This document shows positions 47,985-57,265 of a DNA stretch of 64,000 nt, one piece after another (position 1 is the stretch's first letter; each line of letters begins with the position of its first letter). Below the pieces are notes generated by a model. It ran no database searches and was not told the DNA's origin. It was given only the letters and a program-made list of their open reading frames with translations. The stretch comes from Actinocatenispora sera. Its GTDB lineage: Bacteria; Actinomycetota; Actinomycetes; Mycobacteriales; Micromonosporaceae. Position numbers and translations under genes: made by a program. Where the stretch lies: NCBI RefSeq assembly GCF_018324685.1, contig NZ_AP023354.1, positions 2,108,001 through 2,172,000 on the forward strand, given 5' to 3'.

Positions 47985-48539
47985 ATGGCGGACACACATG
48001 GCCGGACCAAGCCAGTACGCGAGGACAAGGCCGCTGCGGTCAACGAGATCGCGGACCGGTTCCGGGCCGCTTCGGCGACCGTGATCACCGAGTACCGCGG
48101 GCTGAGCGTTTCGCAGATCACCGAGCTGCGGCGCGCCCTGGGCGGGGACACGCACTACCGCGTCGCGAAGAACACGCTGGTGAAGATCGCGGCGACGGAG
48201 GCCGGCGTCGACGGTCTCGACGCACTGTTCGTCGGCCCGACGGCGGTCACGTTCGTCAACGGCGACGTGGTCGACGCGGCCAAGGGGCTGCGTAACTTCG
48301 CGAAGGACAACCCCGCGCTGGTCATCAAGGGCGGCGTCTTCGAGGGCAAGGCCCTCACCACGGACGACGTCAACAAGCTGGCCGACCTGGAGTCCCGCGA
48401 GGTGCTCCTCGCCAAGCTGGCTGGTGCCATGAAGGGCAACCTGTCGAAGGCCGCGAGCCTGTTCCAGGCTCCGCTGGCGCAGACGGCACGGCTCGCCCAG
48501 GCGCTGGCCGACAAGCAGTCCGGCAGCGAGGCTGCCTGA
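47985..48539 (+). CDS. rplJ: 50S ribosomal protein L10
   Basis: 184 residues: [52 protein letters not shown] and C-terminal [20 protein letters not shown] for L7/L12 binding. GAGAGGAGG precedes the ATG. The longer open frame to 47838 overlaps the leader and is not used. Confidence 0.97.
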   Translation: MADTHGRTKPVREDKAAAVNEIADRFRAASATVITEYRGLSVSQITELRRALGGDTHYRVAKNTLVKIAATEAGVDGLDALFVGPTAVTFVNGDVVDAAKGLRNFAKDNPALVIKGGVFEGKALTTDDVNKLADLESREVLLAKLAGAMKGNLSKAASLFQAPLAQTARLAQALADKQSGSEAA

Positions 48540-48672
48540 CGGCCGTACGGCCGTCGCCATGTTCGAGGAACTCGCCGCGATTCGCTTGCGGCAGGCCTAA
48601 ACCGCCGCGAGTGGTTCGCGACGACAGACATAACCGCGAGGTAGTCGCGGGGTAGGAAAGGAAACCGCCACC

Positions 48673-49056
48673 ATGGCGAAGCTCAGCACCGAAGAGCTGC
48701 TCGACGCGTTCAAGGAAATGACGCTGATCGAGCTGTCCGAGTTCGTGAAGCAGTTCGAGGAGACCTTCGAGGTCACCGCGGCTGCTCCGGTCGCCGTCGC
48801 GGCCGCCGCCGGCCCGGCCGCTGCGGCCGAGGCCGCCGTCGAGCAGGACGAGTTCGACGTCATCCTCGACTCGGCCGGCGACAAGAAGATCCAGGTCATC
48901 AAGGAGGTGCGCGCGCTCACCAGCCTGGGCCTGAAGGAGGCCAAGGACGTGGTCGAGGGCGCCCCGAAGGCGATCCTGGAGAAGGTCACCAAGGAGGCCG
49001 CGGAGAAGGCCAAGGAGCAGCTCGAGGCTGCCGGCGGCAAGGTGACCCTGAAGTAA
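48673..49056 (+). CDS. rplL: 50S ribosomal protein L7/L12
   Basis: 127 residues: [20 protein letters not shown], an Ala-rich hinge [20 protein letters not shown] and the C-terminal domain [48 protein letters not shown] before the ATG. Followed by a strong hairpin. Confidence 0.98.
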   Translation: MAKLSTEELLDAFKEMTLIELSEFVKQFEETFEVTAAAPVAVAAAAGPAAAAEAAVEQDEFDVILDSAGDKKIQVIKEVRALTSLGLKEAKDVVEGAPKAILEKVTKEAAEKAKEQLEAAGGKVTLK

Positions 49057-49103
49057 GGGCCCGCACCGCGGTTCCACAGCGGCGAGCACGCCGCGAGTTC
49101 GAA

Positions 49104-49136
49104 GGGCGGCCGTCCCCACGGGGGCGGCCGCCCTTT
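49104..49136 (+). terminator. Terminator after rplL
   Basis: GGGCGGCCG and CGGCCGCCC arms with CCCC/GGGG in the inner stem, followed by TTTGCC. It separates the ribosomal operon from the mce operon. Confidence 0.8.
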
Positions 49137-49503
49137 GCCGCCTCCGAGTACGGGTGCCGGCCGGGTGCGCTCCTCCGGAGCCGGCGCCGGCCACCGGGGG
49201 AGCGTGGGGCAGATGCGTGACGTGGCTCAGGTCACGTAACGTTGTGGGGCAAGCCGGGCACTCTCGTCACGCTCGATCTGTCCGAAAGCTACGGAGAGCT
49301 ACGAAAGATCGCGACTGGTGCGCTAGGTCGAGAGAATCCTGACGTACGGCTCGACTTAGACGTTACTCGGAAGTTAACTTGTTCGCGTCACTACCGGCTC
49401 CGCGGCCTCCCGGGCACCGGCGGATCGCCGGGGCCGGGCCACATCGAGGCTGCGCCGGCCGTACCACGGCCGCAGCGGTGACCACGTCGGGAGGGAAGTA
49501 CGC
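49137..49503 (+). promoter_or_regulatory. Upstream region of the mce operon with a GTGAC/GTCAC dyad
   Basis: No gene in this stretch. CGTGAC (49216-49221) and GTCACG (49231-49236) form an inverted repeat with a 9-bp spacer, and CACGTAACG follows. This could be an operator for a TetR or GntR regulator controlling the mce genes. The start GTG of mkl has GGGAGG upstream. Confidence 0.5.
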
Positions 49504-50547
49504 GTGGGCGTCGAGGTGCAGATCGACGGGCTGACGAAGTCCTTCGGTCGGCAGAACATCTGGGCGGACGTCAGCTTCACCCTGCCCGAGGGTGAGATCT
49601 CCGTGCTGCTCGGCCCCTCGGGTACCGGTAAGTCGGTGTTCCTGAAGACGCTCGTCGGGCTGTTGCGGCCGGATCGCGGGCACATCTGGATCGAGGGCAA
49701 GGACCTGCCCGAGCTGTCCGAGCGCGAGCTGTACGAGGTGCGCAAGCTGTTCGGCGTGCTGTTCCAGGACGGCGCGCTGTTCGGCTCGATGAACCTGTAC
49801 GACAACGTCGCGTTCCCGCTGCGCGAGCACACCCGCAAGTCCGAGTCCGCGGTGCGCGACATCGTGATGGAGAAGCTCGACCTGGTCGGGCTCGCCGGCG
49901 ACGAGCGGAAGCTGCCGGGCGAGATCTCCGGCGGGATGCGCAAGCGGGCCGGGCTGGCCCGGGCGCTGGTGCTGGAGCCGGAGATCATCCTGTTCGACGA
50001 GCCCGACTCGGGCCTCGACCCGGTGCGCACCACGCTGCTCAACCACCTGATCGTCGATCTCAACCAGCAGACCGGTGCGACGTTTCTGATCGTCACGCAC
50101 GACATCAACACCGCGCGGACGGTGCCGGACAACATCGGCCTGATCTACCGCCGGCACCTGGCCATGTTCGGCCCGCGGGAGATGCTGCTGTCCAGTGAGG
50201 AGCCGGTGGTCCGGCAGTTCCTGAACGCGCAGCGGCACGGCCCGATCGGGATGGCCGAGGAGAAGGACGCGAGCGAGCTGGAGGCCGAGGCCGCGGCCGG
50301 CATCGAGCTGCCGATGCTGCCGCCGATCCCGCTGCAGATGCAGCCGACCGACGGCCGGCCGCGCTCCGCGGAGCGCATCCCGGGCGAGTGGTGCCGGGTC
50401 AACGGGGTGATCCCGCCGGTCGGTTCGTTCGCGCTGGACCAGCCGACGGTGCCCGCCCAGAGCGGCGTGAGCGAGTGGGCCGGGCCGGAGCACGTCGACC
50501 CGCACGCAGACACCGTCGTCATCGAACGGAGGGACGGCGGTGCCTGA
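49504..50547 (+). CDS. mkl: Mce-system ABC ATPase (Mkl/MlaF-like)
   Basis: 347 residues. Walker A LGPSGTGKSVFLKTLVGLL (about 40-58), signature ISGGMRKRAGLARAL (about 140) and Walker B EIILFDEPDSGLDPVRTTLL. The last 90 residues extend past the usual ATPase end. It energises lipid or sterol import by the Mce complex from the cytoplasmic face. Mkl lies next to rplL also in Mycobacterium tuberculosis, where it serves several mce loci. Confidence 0.92.
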   Translation: MGVEVQIDGLTKSFGRQNIWADVSFTLPEGEISVLLGPSGTGKSVFLKTLVGLLRPDRGHIWIEGKDLPELSERELYEVRKLFGVLFQDGALFGSMNLYDNVAFPLREHTRKSESAVRDIVMEKLDLVGLAGDERKLPGEISGGMRKRAGLARALVLEPEIILFDEPDSGLDPVRTTLLNHLIVDLNQQTGATFLIVTHDINTARTVPDNIGLIYRRHLAMFGPREMLLSSEEPVVRQFLNAQRHGPIGMAEEKDASELEAEAAAGIELPMLPPIPLQMQPTDGRPRSAERIPGEWCRVNGVIPPVGSFALDQPTVPAQSGVSEWAGPEHVDPHADTVVIERRDGGA

Positions 50548-50580
50548 GTGCAACACCGACGTCGGATCCGGGGGTGAGCG

Positions 50581-51354
50581 GTGAGCAACCCGGTCTCCGG
50601 CGCCCTGCGGCAGTCCGGTTCGTTCTTCGCGTACTGCCTGGACTGCCTGCTCGCGATCCCGCGCCGGCCGTTCCAGCTGCGCGAGATGATCCAGCAGGCC
50701 TGGTTCGTCTCCAGCGTGTCGATCCTGCCGACGGCGCTGGTGGCGATCCCGTTCGGTGCGGTGATCTCGCTCCAGCTCGGCACCCTGACCAGCCAGCTCG
50801 GCGCCCAGTCGTACACCGGAGCGGCGAGCGTGCTCGCGGTGGTCCGGGAGGCCGGGCCGATCGTGACGGCGCTGCTGATCGCCGGGGCGGGTGGTTCGGC
50901 GATCTGCGCGGATCTCGGCGCCCGGAAGATCCGGGAAGAGCTGGACGCGATGGAGGTGCTGGGCATCGACCCGGTGCAGCGGCTGGTGGTGCCCCGGATC
51001 ATCGCCTGCATGATCGTCGCGCTGCTGCTCAACGGCCTGGTCAGCGTCGTCGGCGTGGCCGGTGGGTACTTCTTCAACGTGGTGCTGCAGGGCGGTACCC
51101 CGGGGGCCTACCTGGCGAGTTTCCAGGCGCTGGGGCAGATCCAGGACCTGATCGCCGGTGAGTTCAAGGCGGTGGTGTTCGGCGCGATGGCGGCGCTGAT
51201 CGCCTGCTACAAGGGGATGACGGCGAAGGGCGGGCCGAAGGGCGTCGGCGACGCGGTCAACCAGAGCGTGGTCATCAGCTTCATGCTGCTGTTCGCGGTG
51301 AACTTCGTGATGACCTCGATCTACTTCCAGATCGTTCCGCAGAAGGGCACCTGA
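50581..51354 (+). CDS. yrbEA: YrbE/MlaE-type permease, first subunit
   Basis: 257 residues with about five to six membrane helices: VSSVSILPTALVAIPFGAVI, LAVVREAGPIVTALLIAGAG (with the MlaE-type EAGPI motif), GSAICADLGARKIREELDAMEVLGIDPVQRLVVPRI (EExDAmevmGidp block) and VISFMLLFAVNFVMTSIYFQ. The first permease subunit of the Mce transporter. GGGGTGAGC precedes the GTG at 50581. It shares one base with the next gene (TGATG). Confidence 0.93.
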   Translation: MSNPVSGALRQSGSFFAYCLDCLLAIPRRPFQLREMIQQAWFVSSVSILPTALVAIPFGAVISLQLGTLTSQLGAQSYTGAASVLAVVREAGPIVTALLIAGAGGSAICADLGARKIREELDAMEVLGIDPVQRLVVPRIIACMIVALLLNGLVSVVGVAGGYFFNVVLQGGTPGAYLASFQALGQIQDLIAGEFKAVVFGAMAALIACYKGMTAKGGPKGVGDAVNQSVVISFMLLFAVNFVMTSIYFQIVPQKGT

Positions 51355-52208
51355 TGGCGCCGCTGGGAGAGGGCCGTGCCGCAGGCGCGTGGTCCGGCAT
51401 TGCCCGAAAGCCGCTGGGGTTCCTGGACGACCTCGGCGGCCAGATGTCGTTCTACCTGCGCGCGTTCGCGTGGGCACCGCGCACCGTCCGGCGGTACAAG
51501 CGGGAGGTGCTGCGGCTGCTGGCGGAGGTGTCGTTCGGTTCCGGCGCGCTCGCGGTCATCGGCGGCACCGTCGGGGTGATCGTCGCGATGACGTTCTTCA
51601 CCGGGACGGAAGTCGGCCTGCAGGGGTACGAGGCGCTCAACCAGATCGGTTCGTCCGCGTTCACCGGCTTCATCTCCGCGTACTTCAACACCCGGGAGAT
51701 CTCGCCGCTGGTGGCCGGGATCGCCCTGTCGGCGACGGTCGGCTGCGGTTTCACCGCGCAGCTGGGCGCGATGCGGATCAACGAGGAGGTGGACGCGCTC
51801 GAGGTGATGGGGCTGCCGTCGCTGCCGTTCCTCGTCACCACCCGGATGATCGCCGGCCTGATCGCGGTGATCCCGCTGTACGTGATCGGGCTGCTGGCGA
51901 GCTATCTCGCCACCCGCGAGATGGTCACGCTCTACTTCGGACAGTCGTCCGGCACCTACGACTACTACTTCCACCTGTTCCTACCGCCCGAGGATGTGCT
52001 GTGGTCGTTCGGCAAGGTGCTGGTGTTCAGCATCATCGTGGTGCTGATCCACTGCTACCACGGGTACAACGCGTCCGGCGGCCCGGCCGGCGTCGGGATG
52101 GCGGTGGGCCGCGCGGTGCGGTCCTCGCTGGTGGCGATCAACGTGGTCGACTTCTTCCTCAGCCTGGCGATCTGGGGCGCCACCACGACCGTACGGATAT
52201 CCGGGTGA
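51354..52208 (+). CDS. yrbEB: YrbE/MlaE-type permease, second subunit
   Basis: 284 residues: VIGGTVGVIVAMTFFTGTEV, FTGFISAYFNTREISPLVAG, LGAMRINEEVDALEVMGLPS and MAVGRAVRSSLVAINVVDFF. Partner of the preceding subunit; the two form the membrane channel of the Mce complex. The start overlaps the first permease stop by one base, and mceA starts 7 bp after. Confidence 0.93.
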   Translation: MAPLGEGRAAGAWSGIARKPLGFLDDLGGQMSFYLRAFAWAPRTVRRYKREVLRLLAEVSFGSGALAVIGGTVGVIVAMTFFTGTEVGLQGYEALNQIGSSAFTGFISAYFNTREISPLVAGIALSATVGCGFTAQLGAMRINEEVDALEVMGLPSLPFLVTTRMIAGLIAVIPLYVIGLLASYLATREMVTLYFGQSSGTYDYYFHLFLPPEDVLWSFGKVLVFSIIVVLIHCYHGYNASGGPAGVGMAVGRAVRSSLVAINVVDFFLSLAIWGATTTVRISG

Positions 52209-52215
52209 GGCGCCG

Positions 52216-53547
52216 GTGTCGGTGACCAGGGTTTCGGACGTGCTGCGGCGCCGGTTGCTCGGCGTCGGGTTCATCGTGCTCGTCGCGGCGCTGCTGGCCG
52301 CGGCGGTCGGCGCGTACCAGAAGGTGTTCACCCCGGCGGTGTGGGTGACCGTGGTCGCCGACCACACCGGGCTGCAGGTGGACCGGAACGCCGACGTGAA
52401 GCTGCGCGGCGTGGTCGTCGGCCAGGTGCGCGACATCTCGGCGAACGGGCAGCGGGCGAAGCTGCGGCTCGCGCTCGACCCCGGCTCGGTACCGCGGATC
52501 CCGTCGAACGTGACCGCCACGATGCTGCCGAAGACGCTGTTCGGCGAGAAGTACGTGTCGCTGGACGCGCCGGCCCGCCCGTCCGGTCGGCCGATCACCG
52601 CCGGTGCGGTGGTGCACCAGGACCGGTCGGCCCGGGCGGTCGAGCTGGAGCGGGTGCTCGATCGCGCGCTGCCGCTGCTCAAGGCGGTACCGCCGGAGAA
52701 GGTCTCGGCCACGCTGACCGCGCTGGCGGCGGCGCTGCGCGGGCGCGGCGATCAGCTCGGCGACACGCTCGTCACGCTCGACAAGTACCTGAAGACGTTG
52801 AACGCCAACATGCCGACGATCCAGTCGGACATCCGCAAGCTGTCCGACGTGCTCGACACCTACACCGGCGCGCTGCCGGACCTGATGGCGATCCTGCGCA
52901 ACCTGACGGTGACCTCCTCGACGGTCGCCGAGCAGCGCGAGCAGCTGGCCGCCTTCTGGTCCGACACGACCGGGCTGGCCGACACCGCGACGCCGTTCCT
53001 GCAGCGGCACGAGGGCCGGCTGATCCAGCTCGGCCAGGTCAGCCGGCCGCTGCTGGACGTGCTCGCCGAGTACTCCCCGGAGTACCCGTGCCTGACCGCC
53101 GGCGCGGTGCGGCTGCAGCGCAACATCGAGGGCGCGTTCGACACCGGGCGGCTGCACATCACGCTGGAGATCACCAAGGACTCGGGCAAGTACGTCGCCG
53201 GCGACGAGCCGGCGAACCTGGCCGACACCGGGCCCAACTGCCGCGGCCTGCCGAACCCGGCGGTCCCGTACCCGGGCGGCACCGTCGCCGACGGCTACCA
53301 GCACGGCGCCTCGCATCCGGGTGGCGTGCTCACCGGCGGCGGCGACCCCGGTACCGCCGGGACCGGCCTGGGTGGCATCGGCGGCGGATCCGGCGTGGAC
53401 ATGGGTTATGCCGGTACGAGCGCCGAACAGTCGGTGGTCAACCCGCTGGTCGCGGCGGCCACCGGCCGCAACGTCACCGACCTGGGCGGCATCGACGACC
53501 TGCTCTGGGGCCCGCTGATGCGCGGATCGGTGGTGAGTGTGCAGTGA
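52216..53547 (+). CDS. mceA: Mce family protein, first subunit (MceA)
   Basis: 443 residues. One N-terminal membrane helix (LLGVGFIVLVAALLAAAVGA) precedes the MlaD/MCE domain (VTVVADHTGLQVDRNADVKL, RGVVVGQVRDIS, MLPKTLFGEKYVSLD). Then comes the Mce4_CUP1-type helical region (VSATLTALAAALRGRGDQLG and others) and a Gly-rich C-terminal tail. It forms part of the hexameric tunnel that carries hydrophobic substrates through the cell envelope. GTG start. Confidence 0.92.
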   Translation: MSVTRVSDVLRRRLLGVGFIVLVAALLAAAVGAYQKVFTPAVWVTVVADHTGLQVDRNADVKLRGVVVGQVRDISANGQRAKLRLALDPGSVPRIPSNVTATMLPKTLFGEKYVSLDAPARPSGRPITAGAVVHQDRSARAVELERVLDRALPLLKAVPPEKVSATLTALAAALRGRGDQLGDTLVTLDKYLKTLNANMPTIQSDIRKLSDVLDTYTGALPDLMAILRNLTVTSSTVAEQREQLAAFWSDTTGLADTATPFLQRHEGRLIQLGQVSRPLLDVLAEYSPEYPCLTAGAVRLQRNIEGAFDTGRLHITLEITKDSGKYVAGDEPANLADTGPNCRGLPNPAVPYPGGTVADGYQHGASHPGGVLTGGGDPGTAGTGLGGIGGGSGVDMGYAGTSAEQSVVNPLVAAATGRNVTDLGGIDDLLWGPLMRGSVVSVQ

Positions 53548-53551
53548 GTGA

Positions 53552-53708
53552 GCGTCAGCGAGCGAACCATGGGCATCGCGTGACTTGGTGCCTCATGAGT
53601 GTTCCGACGAAGGAGGAACGCTCATGAGTCTGCGTCAGCGAGCGAACCATGGGCATCGCGTGACTTGGTGCCTCATGAGTGTTCCGACGAAGGAGGAACG
53701 CTCATGAG
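53552..53708 (+). repeat. 77-bp tandem direct repeat at the mceA-mceB junction
   Basis: 53552-53628 recurs without change at 53632-53708 (period 80). Each copy contains AAGGAGGAACGCTCATGAG, so the mceB ribosome-binding site and start codon are duplicated. The second copy serves mceB; the first serves a 27-codon frame that ends in the mceB start. Confidence 0.95.
53624..53707 (+). CDS. 27-residue upstream frame coupled to mceB
   Basis: Starts at the first-copy ATG and ends at TGA overlapping the mceB ATG (CTCATGAG). Encodes a short basic peptide beginning MSLRQRANHGHRV. AAGGAGG lies 7 nt upstream. Produced by the duplication; probably only a coupling device. Confidence 0.45.
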   Translation: MSLRQRANHGHRVTWCLMSVPTKEERS

Positions 53709-54768
53709 CGGCAGGAGCAGTAGTCGGAGCGTGGCGCCGGCGCTGATCAAGCTGATCGTGTTCGCCGTGGTGACCATCCTGCTGACCGGGGTGCTCGCGA
53801 CGACCCTCGGCTCGCTGGACTGGTTCGGCGGCACCCGCTACAACGCGAAGTTCACCGACGTGACCGGCCTGTTGAAGGGCGACGACGTGCGGATCGCCGG
53901 CGTCAAGGTGGGCCAGGTCAAGAGCATCTCGCTGGTGCACGGGAAGACCGCGCAGGTGTCGTTCACCGTGGACGACACGGTGACGCTGCCGAAGTCGGTA
54001 CGGGCGAAGATCCGGTACCGGAACCTGATCGGCCAGCGCTACGTCGAGCTCACCGAGGGCACCGGCGACCCGGCGAAGCTGCCCGTCGGCAGCACCATCC
54101 CGCTGTCGCACACCGCACCGGCGCTCGACCTGACCGCGCTGTTCAACGGCTTCCAGCCACTGTTCGCCGGGCTGTCGCCGAAGGACGTCAACAAGTTCGC
54201 ATACGAGATCATCCAGGTGCTGCAGGGCGAGGGCGGCACGGTGAACGACCTGCTGGCCCGGACCGCGTCGCTGACCAACACGCTGGCCGACCGGGACAAG
54301 GTGATCGGCCGGGTGATCGACAACCTGAACAAGGTGCTCGCCACCCTGAACGCGCGCGACGACAAGCTGTCCGACATCATCTCGTCGTTGCAGGACTTCG
54401 TCTCCGGGCTGTCCGCGGACCGCAAGAACATCGGCGACTCGATCCAGAACCTGGGCGAGCTCGCCGGTACCACCGCGGATCTGGTGAAGGACGGCCGACC
54501 CGCGCTCAAGGACGACATCAAGCAGCTGCGTTCGCTCGCGACGACGCTCAACGCCAACACCGGCGTGATCGAGGGGACGCTGGCCCGGCTGCCGGTGCGC
54601 ACCGCGGCGCTGACCCGGACCGCGTCGTACGGGTCCTGGTTCAACTTCTACATGTGCAACTTCGACGGCACCGTGAACGTGCCGGGCATCGGCAACGTGA
54701 ACCCGGCGACGGTGTCGGCGACGGCGGCCCGCTGTACCTCGCCCGGATCGAGCGGGGGTGGCAAGTGA
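53704..54768 (+). CDS. mceB: Mce family protein, second subunit (MceB)
   Basis: 354 residues. Membrane helix LIKLIVFAVVTILLTGVLAT, MCE domain (YNAKFTDVTGLLKGDDVRIA, GVKVGQVKSI, IRYRNLIGQRYVELTEG) and a long helical needle part (DKVIGRVIDNLNKVLATLNARDDKLSDII). Start at 53704 uses AAGGAGG of the second repeat copy. The last 4 bp overlap mceC. Confidence 0.92.
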   Translation: MSGRSSSRSVAPALIKLIVFAVVTILLTGVLATTLGSLDWFGGTRYNAKFTDVTGLLKGDDVRIAGVKVGQVKSISLVHGKTAQVSFTVDDTVTLPKSVRAKIRYRNLIGQRYVELTEGTGDPAKLPVGSTIPLSHTAPALDLTALFNGFQPLFAGLSPKDVNKFAYEIIQVLQGEGGTVNDLLARTASLTNTLADRDKVIGRVIDNLNKVLATLNARDDKLSDIISSLQDFVSGLSADRKNIGDSIQNLGELAGTTADLVKDGRPALKDDIKQLRSLATTLNANTGVIEGTLARLPVRTAALTRTASYGSWFNFYMCNFDGTVNVPGIGNVNPATVSATAARCTSPGSSGGGK

Positions 54769-55940
54769 AGCCGTTCCGGCAGCGCAACCACCTGGTCATC
54801 GGGATGGCCGGGATCGCCGTCGTCGTGCTCGGCGTGCTCACCGCGTTCAACGCCGACAAGCTGCCGGTGATCGGCGGCGGCGACAGCTACTCGGCGGAGT
54901 TCACCGACGCGAGCGGCCTGGCCACCGACAACGAGGTACGCATCGCCGGCGTCAAGGTCGGCAAGGTGACCGGGATCGACCTGACCCACCACGACGGCAA
55001 GCCCGCGGTACGGGTCGACTTCCGGGTCGACCGCGGCATCTCGTTCGGGACGAAGACCGAGGCGACGATCCGGATCAAGACGGTGCTGGGGCAGAAGTTC
55101 CTCGGCCTGGACCCGGCCGGACCGGGTGCCATGCAGCCCGGCCAGCAGATCCCGCGCTCCCGCACCTCGTCCCCGTTCGACGTGGTGCAGGCGGTGAACG
55201 GGCTGGCCGACACCGTCGACAAGATCGACACGAAGCAGCTGGCGAAGGCGTTCGACACGCTGTCCGCGACGCTCGAGGACACCGCGCCGAACGTGCAGGG
55301 TTCGATCCACGGCCTGTCCCGGCTGTCGCGAACCGTCGCCAGCCGCGACGACGCGCTGCGCCAGCTGCTGCGCCGGGCCCGCGGTGTCACCCAGGTGCTG
55401 GCCAACCGGGACAAGCAGTTCCAGCAGCTGTTGACCGACGGCAACAAGCTGCTCAAGGAGGTCAAGGCGCGCCGGGACGCGATCCACCAGCTGCTGGTGA
55501 GCACCGACGAGCTGGCCAAGCAGCTGTCCGGGCTGGTCACCGACAACCAGAAGCAGCTCAACCCGGCGCTCAAGCAACTGCGCCAGGTGGTGCAGGTGTT
55601 GCAGGACAACCGCGACAACCTGACCAAGAGCATCCAGAACATGGCGCCGTTCCTGAACGCGTTCACCAACGTGCTGGGCAACGGCCGGTGGTTCGATTCG
55701 TACATCGATGCGCTGCTCCAGCCGTACACGGTGGGCGCGCCGCCGGCCCGCCCGCAGGGCGGCGACCAGGCCGGCTCCGCGGCCACCCAGACCGGCAGCC
55801 AGCACGGCGACAGCGGCCAGAGCGGTGCGGCGAAGCCGAAGTCCACCCCGTCGGCCGGGGCGACGCCGCCCGGCGGTACCGCGTCACCGGCGCCCGGCGG
55901 CGCACTGTCACCGTCCACGACCGCGAGCCCGGGTAGGTGA
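54765..55940 (+). CDS. mceC: Mce family protein, third subunit (MceC)
   Basis: 391 residues, GTG in the 4-bp GTGA overlap with mceB. Membrane helix HLVIGMAGIAVVVLGVLTAF, MCE domain (YSAEFTDASGLATDNEVRIA, GVKVGKVTGIDLTHHDGK, IKTVLGQKFLGLDPAGP), helical region and a Pro/Ser/Gly-rich tail of about 70 residues. The longer open frame upstream to 54654 is not used. Confidence 0.92.
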   Translation: MKPFRQRNHLVIGMAGIAVVVLGVLTAFNADKLPVIGGGDSYSAEFTDASGLATDNEVRIAGVKVGKVTGIDLTHHDGKPAVRVDFRVDRGISFGTKTEATIRIKTVLGQKFLGLDPAGPGAMQPGQQIPRSRTSSPFDVVQAVNGLADTVDKIDTKQLAKAFDTLSATLEDTAPNVQGSIHGLSRLSRTVASRDDALRQLLRRARGVTQVLANRDKQFQQLLTDGNKLLKEVKARRDAIHQLLVSTDELAKQLSGLVTDNQKQLNPALKQLRQVVQVLQDNRDNLTKSIQNMAPFLNAFTNVLGNGRWFDSYIDALLQPYTVGAPPARPQGGDQAGSAATQTGSQHGDSGQSGAAKPKSTPSAGATPPGGTASPAPGGALSPSTTASPGR

Positions 55941-57265
55941 GGGCGATGATGGTGCGCAGCCACCGGGACAGCCGTTCGCTGACCATCTTCCGCAGCCGGC
56001 TCGGCATCGGCCTGGCCGTCGCCGTGGTCGTGGTGCTCGGTACCGCGGTCGGGCTGGCGGTGTGGCGGATGGGCCCACCGCAGAAGACCCTGACCGCGTA
56101 CTTCAGCCAGTCGGTCGGCATCTACGCCAACTCCGACGTGCGGGTGATGGGTGTCAAGATCGGCCACGTCACCGCGGTCCGGCCGCGCGGCAGGACGGTC
56201 GCGGTCAGCATGACCTACGACGCCGACTACAAGATCCCGGCGAAGGCCAAGGCGGTCATCGTGCCGCCGAGCATCGTCGGCGACCGGTACGTGCAGCTCA
56301 CCCCCGGCTACGTCGGCGGCGCGGTGATGTCCACCGGCGCGGTGCTGCGCGGCGACCGGGCGGTCGTGCCGCTGGAGCTCGACGACGTGTACAAGGCGCT
56401 GAACAACCTCAGCGTCGCGGTCGGCCCGAACGGCGCGAACAAGAACGGATCGCTGAACAACCTGATCCGGACCGGCGCGAAGAACCTCAAGGGCAACGGC
56501 AAGGACCTCAACCAGACGCTGCGCGACCTCGCCGCCGCGCTGGACACCGTGTCCGACGGCCGGCAGGACCTGTTCGGCACGGTGGTCAACCTGCAGAAGT
56601 TCACCACCGCGCTGGCCGAGAGCGACGGCGCGGTCCGCGAGTTCAACAAGCAGCTGGCGGACGTCTCGGAGCAGCTGTCCGACGAGCGGGACGACCTGGC
56701 CGCGGCGCTGAAGGACCTCGGTACCGCGCTGAAGCAGGTCGCCACGTTCGTCAAGACCAACCGCAAGGAACTGACCGACAACGTCGACGCGCTGACCGAC
56801 ATCACCGGCGTGCTGGTCAAGCAGCAGAAGTCGATCATCGACGTCCTCGACCTGGCGCCGACCGCGCTGTCCAACCTGAACCTCGCGTACAACGCGCGCT
56901 CCGGCACCCTGGACACCCGCGACGACATCATCGGGCCGTACGACCCGGCGTCGTACGTGTGCTCGCTGGTCACCCACCTGGTGCCGGTCAAGCAGGTACC
57001 GGTCGCCTGCTTCGAGCTGGCCGCGTTCCTGGCCAGGGCCGGTTCGCCGCTGACCACCGAGCTCAAGCACCTGCTCAACCTGCTGCCGATTCCGGGCCTG
57101 AACCTCGGCGCGATCATCCAGCCGGACCCGGACGGGACCACCGGCGGTACCGACCGGGTCGGCCAGAAGCCGGTCGACGGCGAGACGACGCCGCAGGGCG
57201 ACCAGTCCGGCAGCGTCGCGGCCGACCCGACCCTCGGCGGCATCCTCGGAGGTGGTGGGAAGTGA
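55937..57265 (+). CDS. mceD: Mce family protein, fourth subunit (MceD)
   Basis: 442 residues from the GTG overlapping mceC by 4 bp; an ATG at 55946 is an alternative with GGTGAGGG upstream. Membrane helix GIGLAVAVVVVLGTAVGLAV, MCE domain (LTAYFSQSVGIYANSDVRVM, GVKIGHVTAVRP, VPPSIVGDRYVQLTPGY) and a helical part with alternating Lys/Asp-rich heptads. C-terminal low-complexity tail. Confidence 0.91.
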   Translation: MRAMMVRSHRDSRSLTIFRSRLGIGLAVAVVVVLGTAVGLAVWRMGPPQKTLTAYFSQSVGIYANSDVRVMGVKIGHVTAVRPRGRTVAVSMTYDADYKIPAKAKAVIVPPSIVGDRYVQLTPGYVGGAVMSTGAVLRGDRAVVPLELDDVYKALNNLSVAVGPNGANKNGSLNNLIRTGAKNLKGNGKDLNQTLRDLAAALDTVSDGRQDLFGTVVNLQKFTTALAESDGAVREFNKQLADVSEQLSDERDDLAAALKDLGTALKQVATFVKTNRKELTDNVDALTDITGVLVKQQKSIIDVLDLAPTALSNLNLAYNARSGTLDTRDDIIGPYDPASYVCSLVTHLVPVKQVPVACFELAAFLARAGSPLTTELKHLLNLLPIPGLNLGAIIQPDPDGTTGGTDRVGQKPVDGETTPQGDQSGSVAADPTLGGILGGGGK

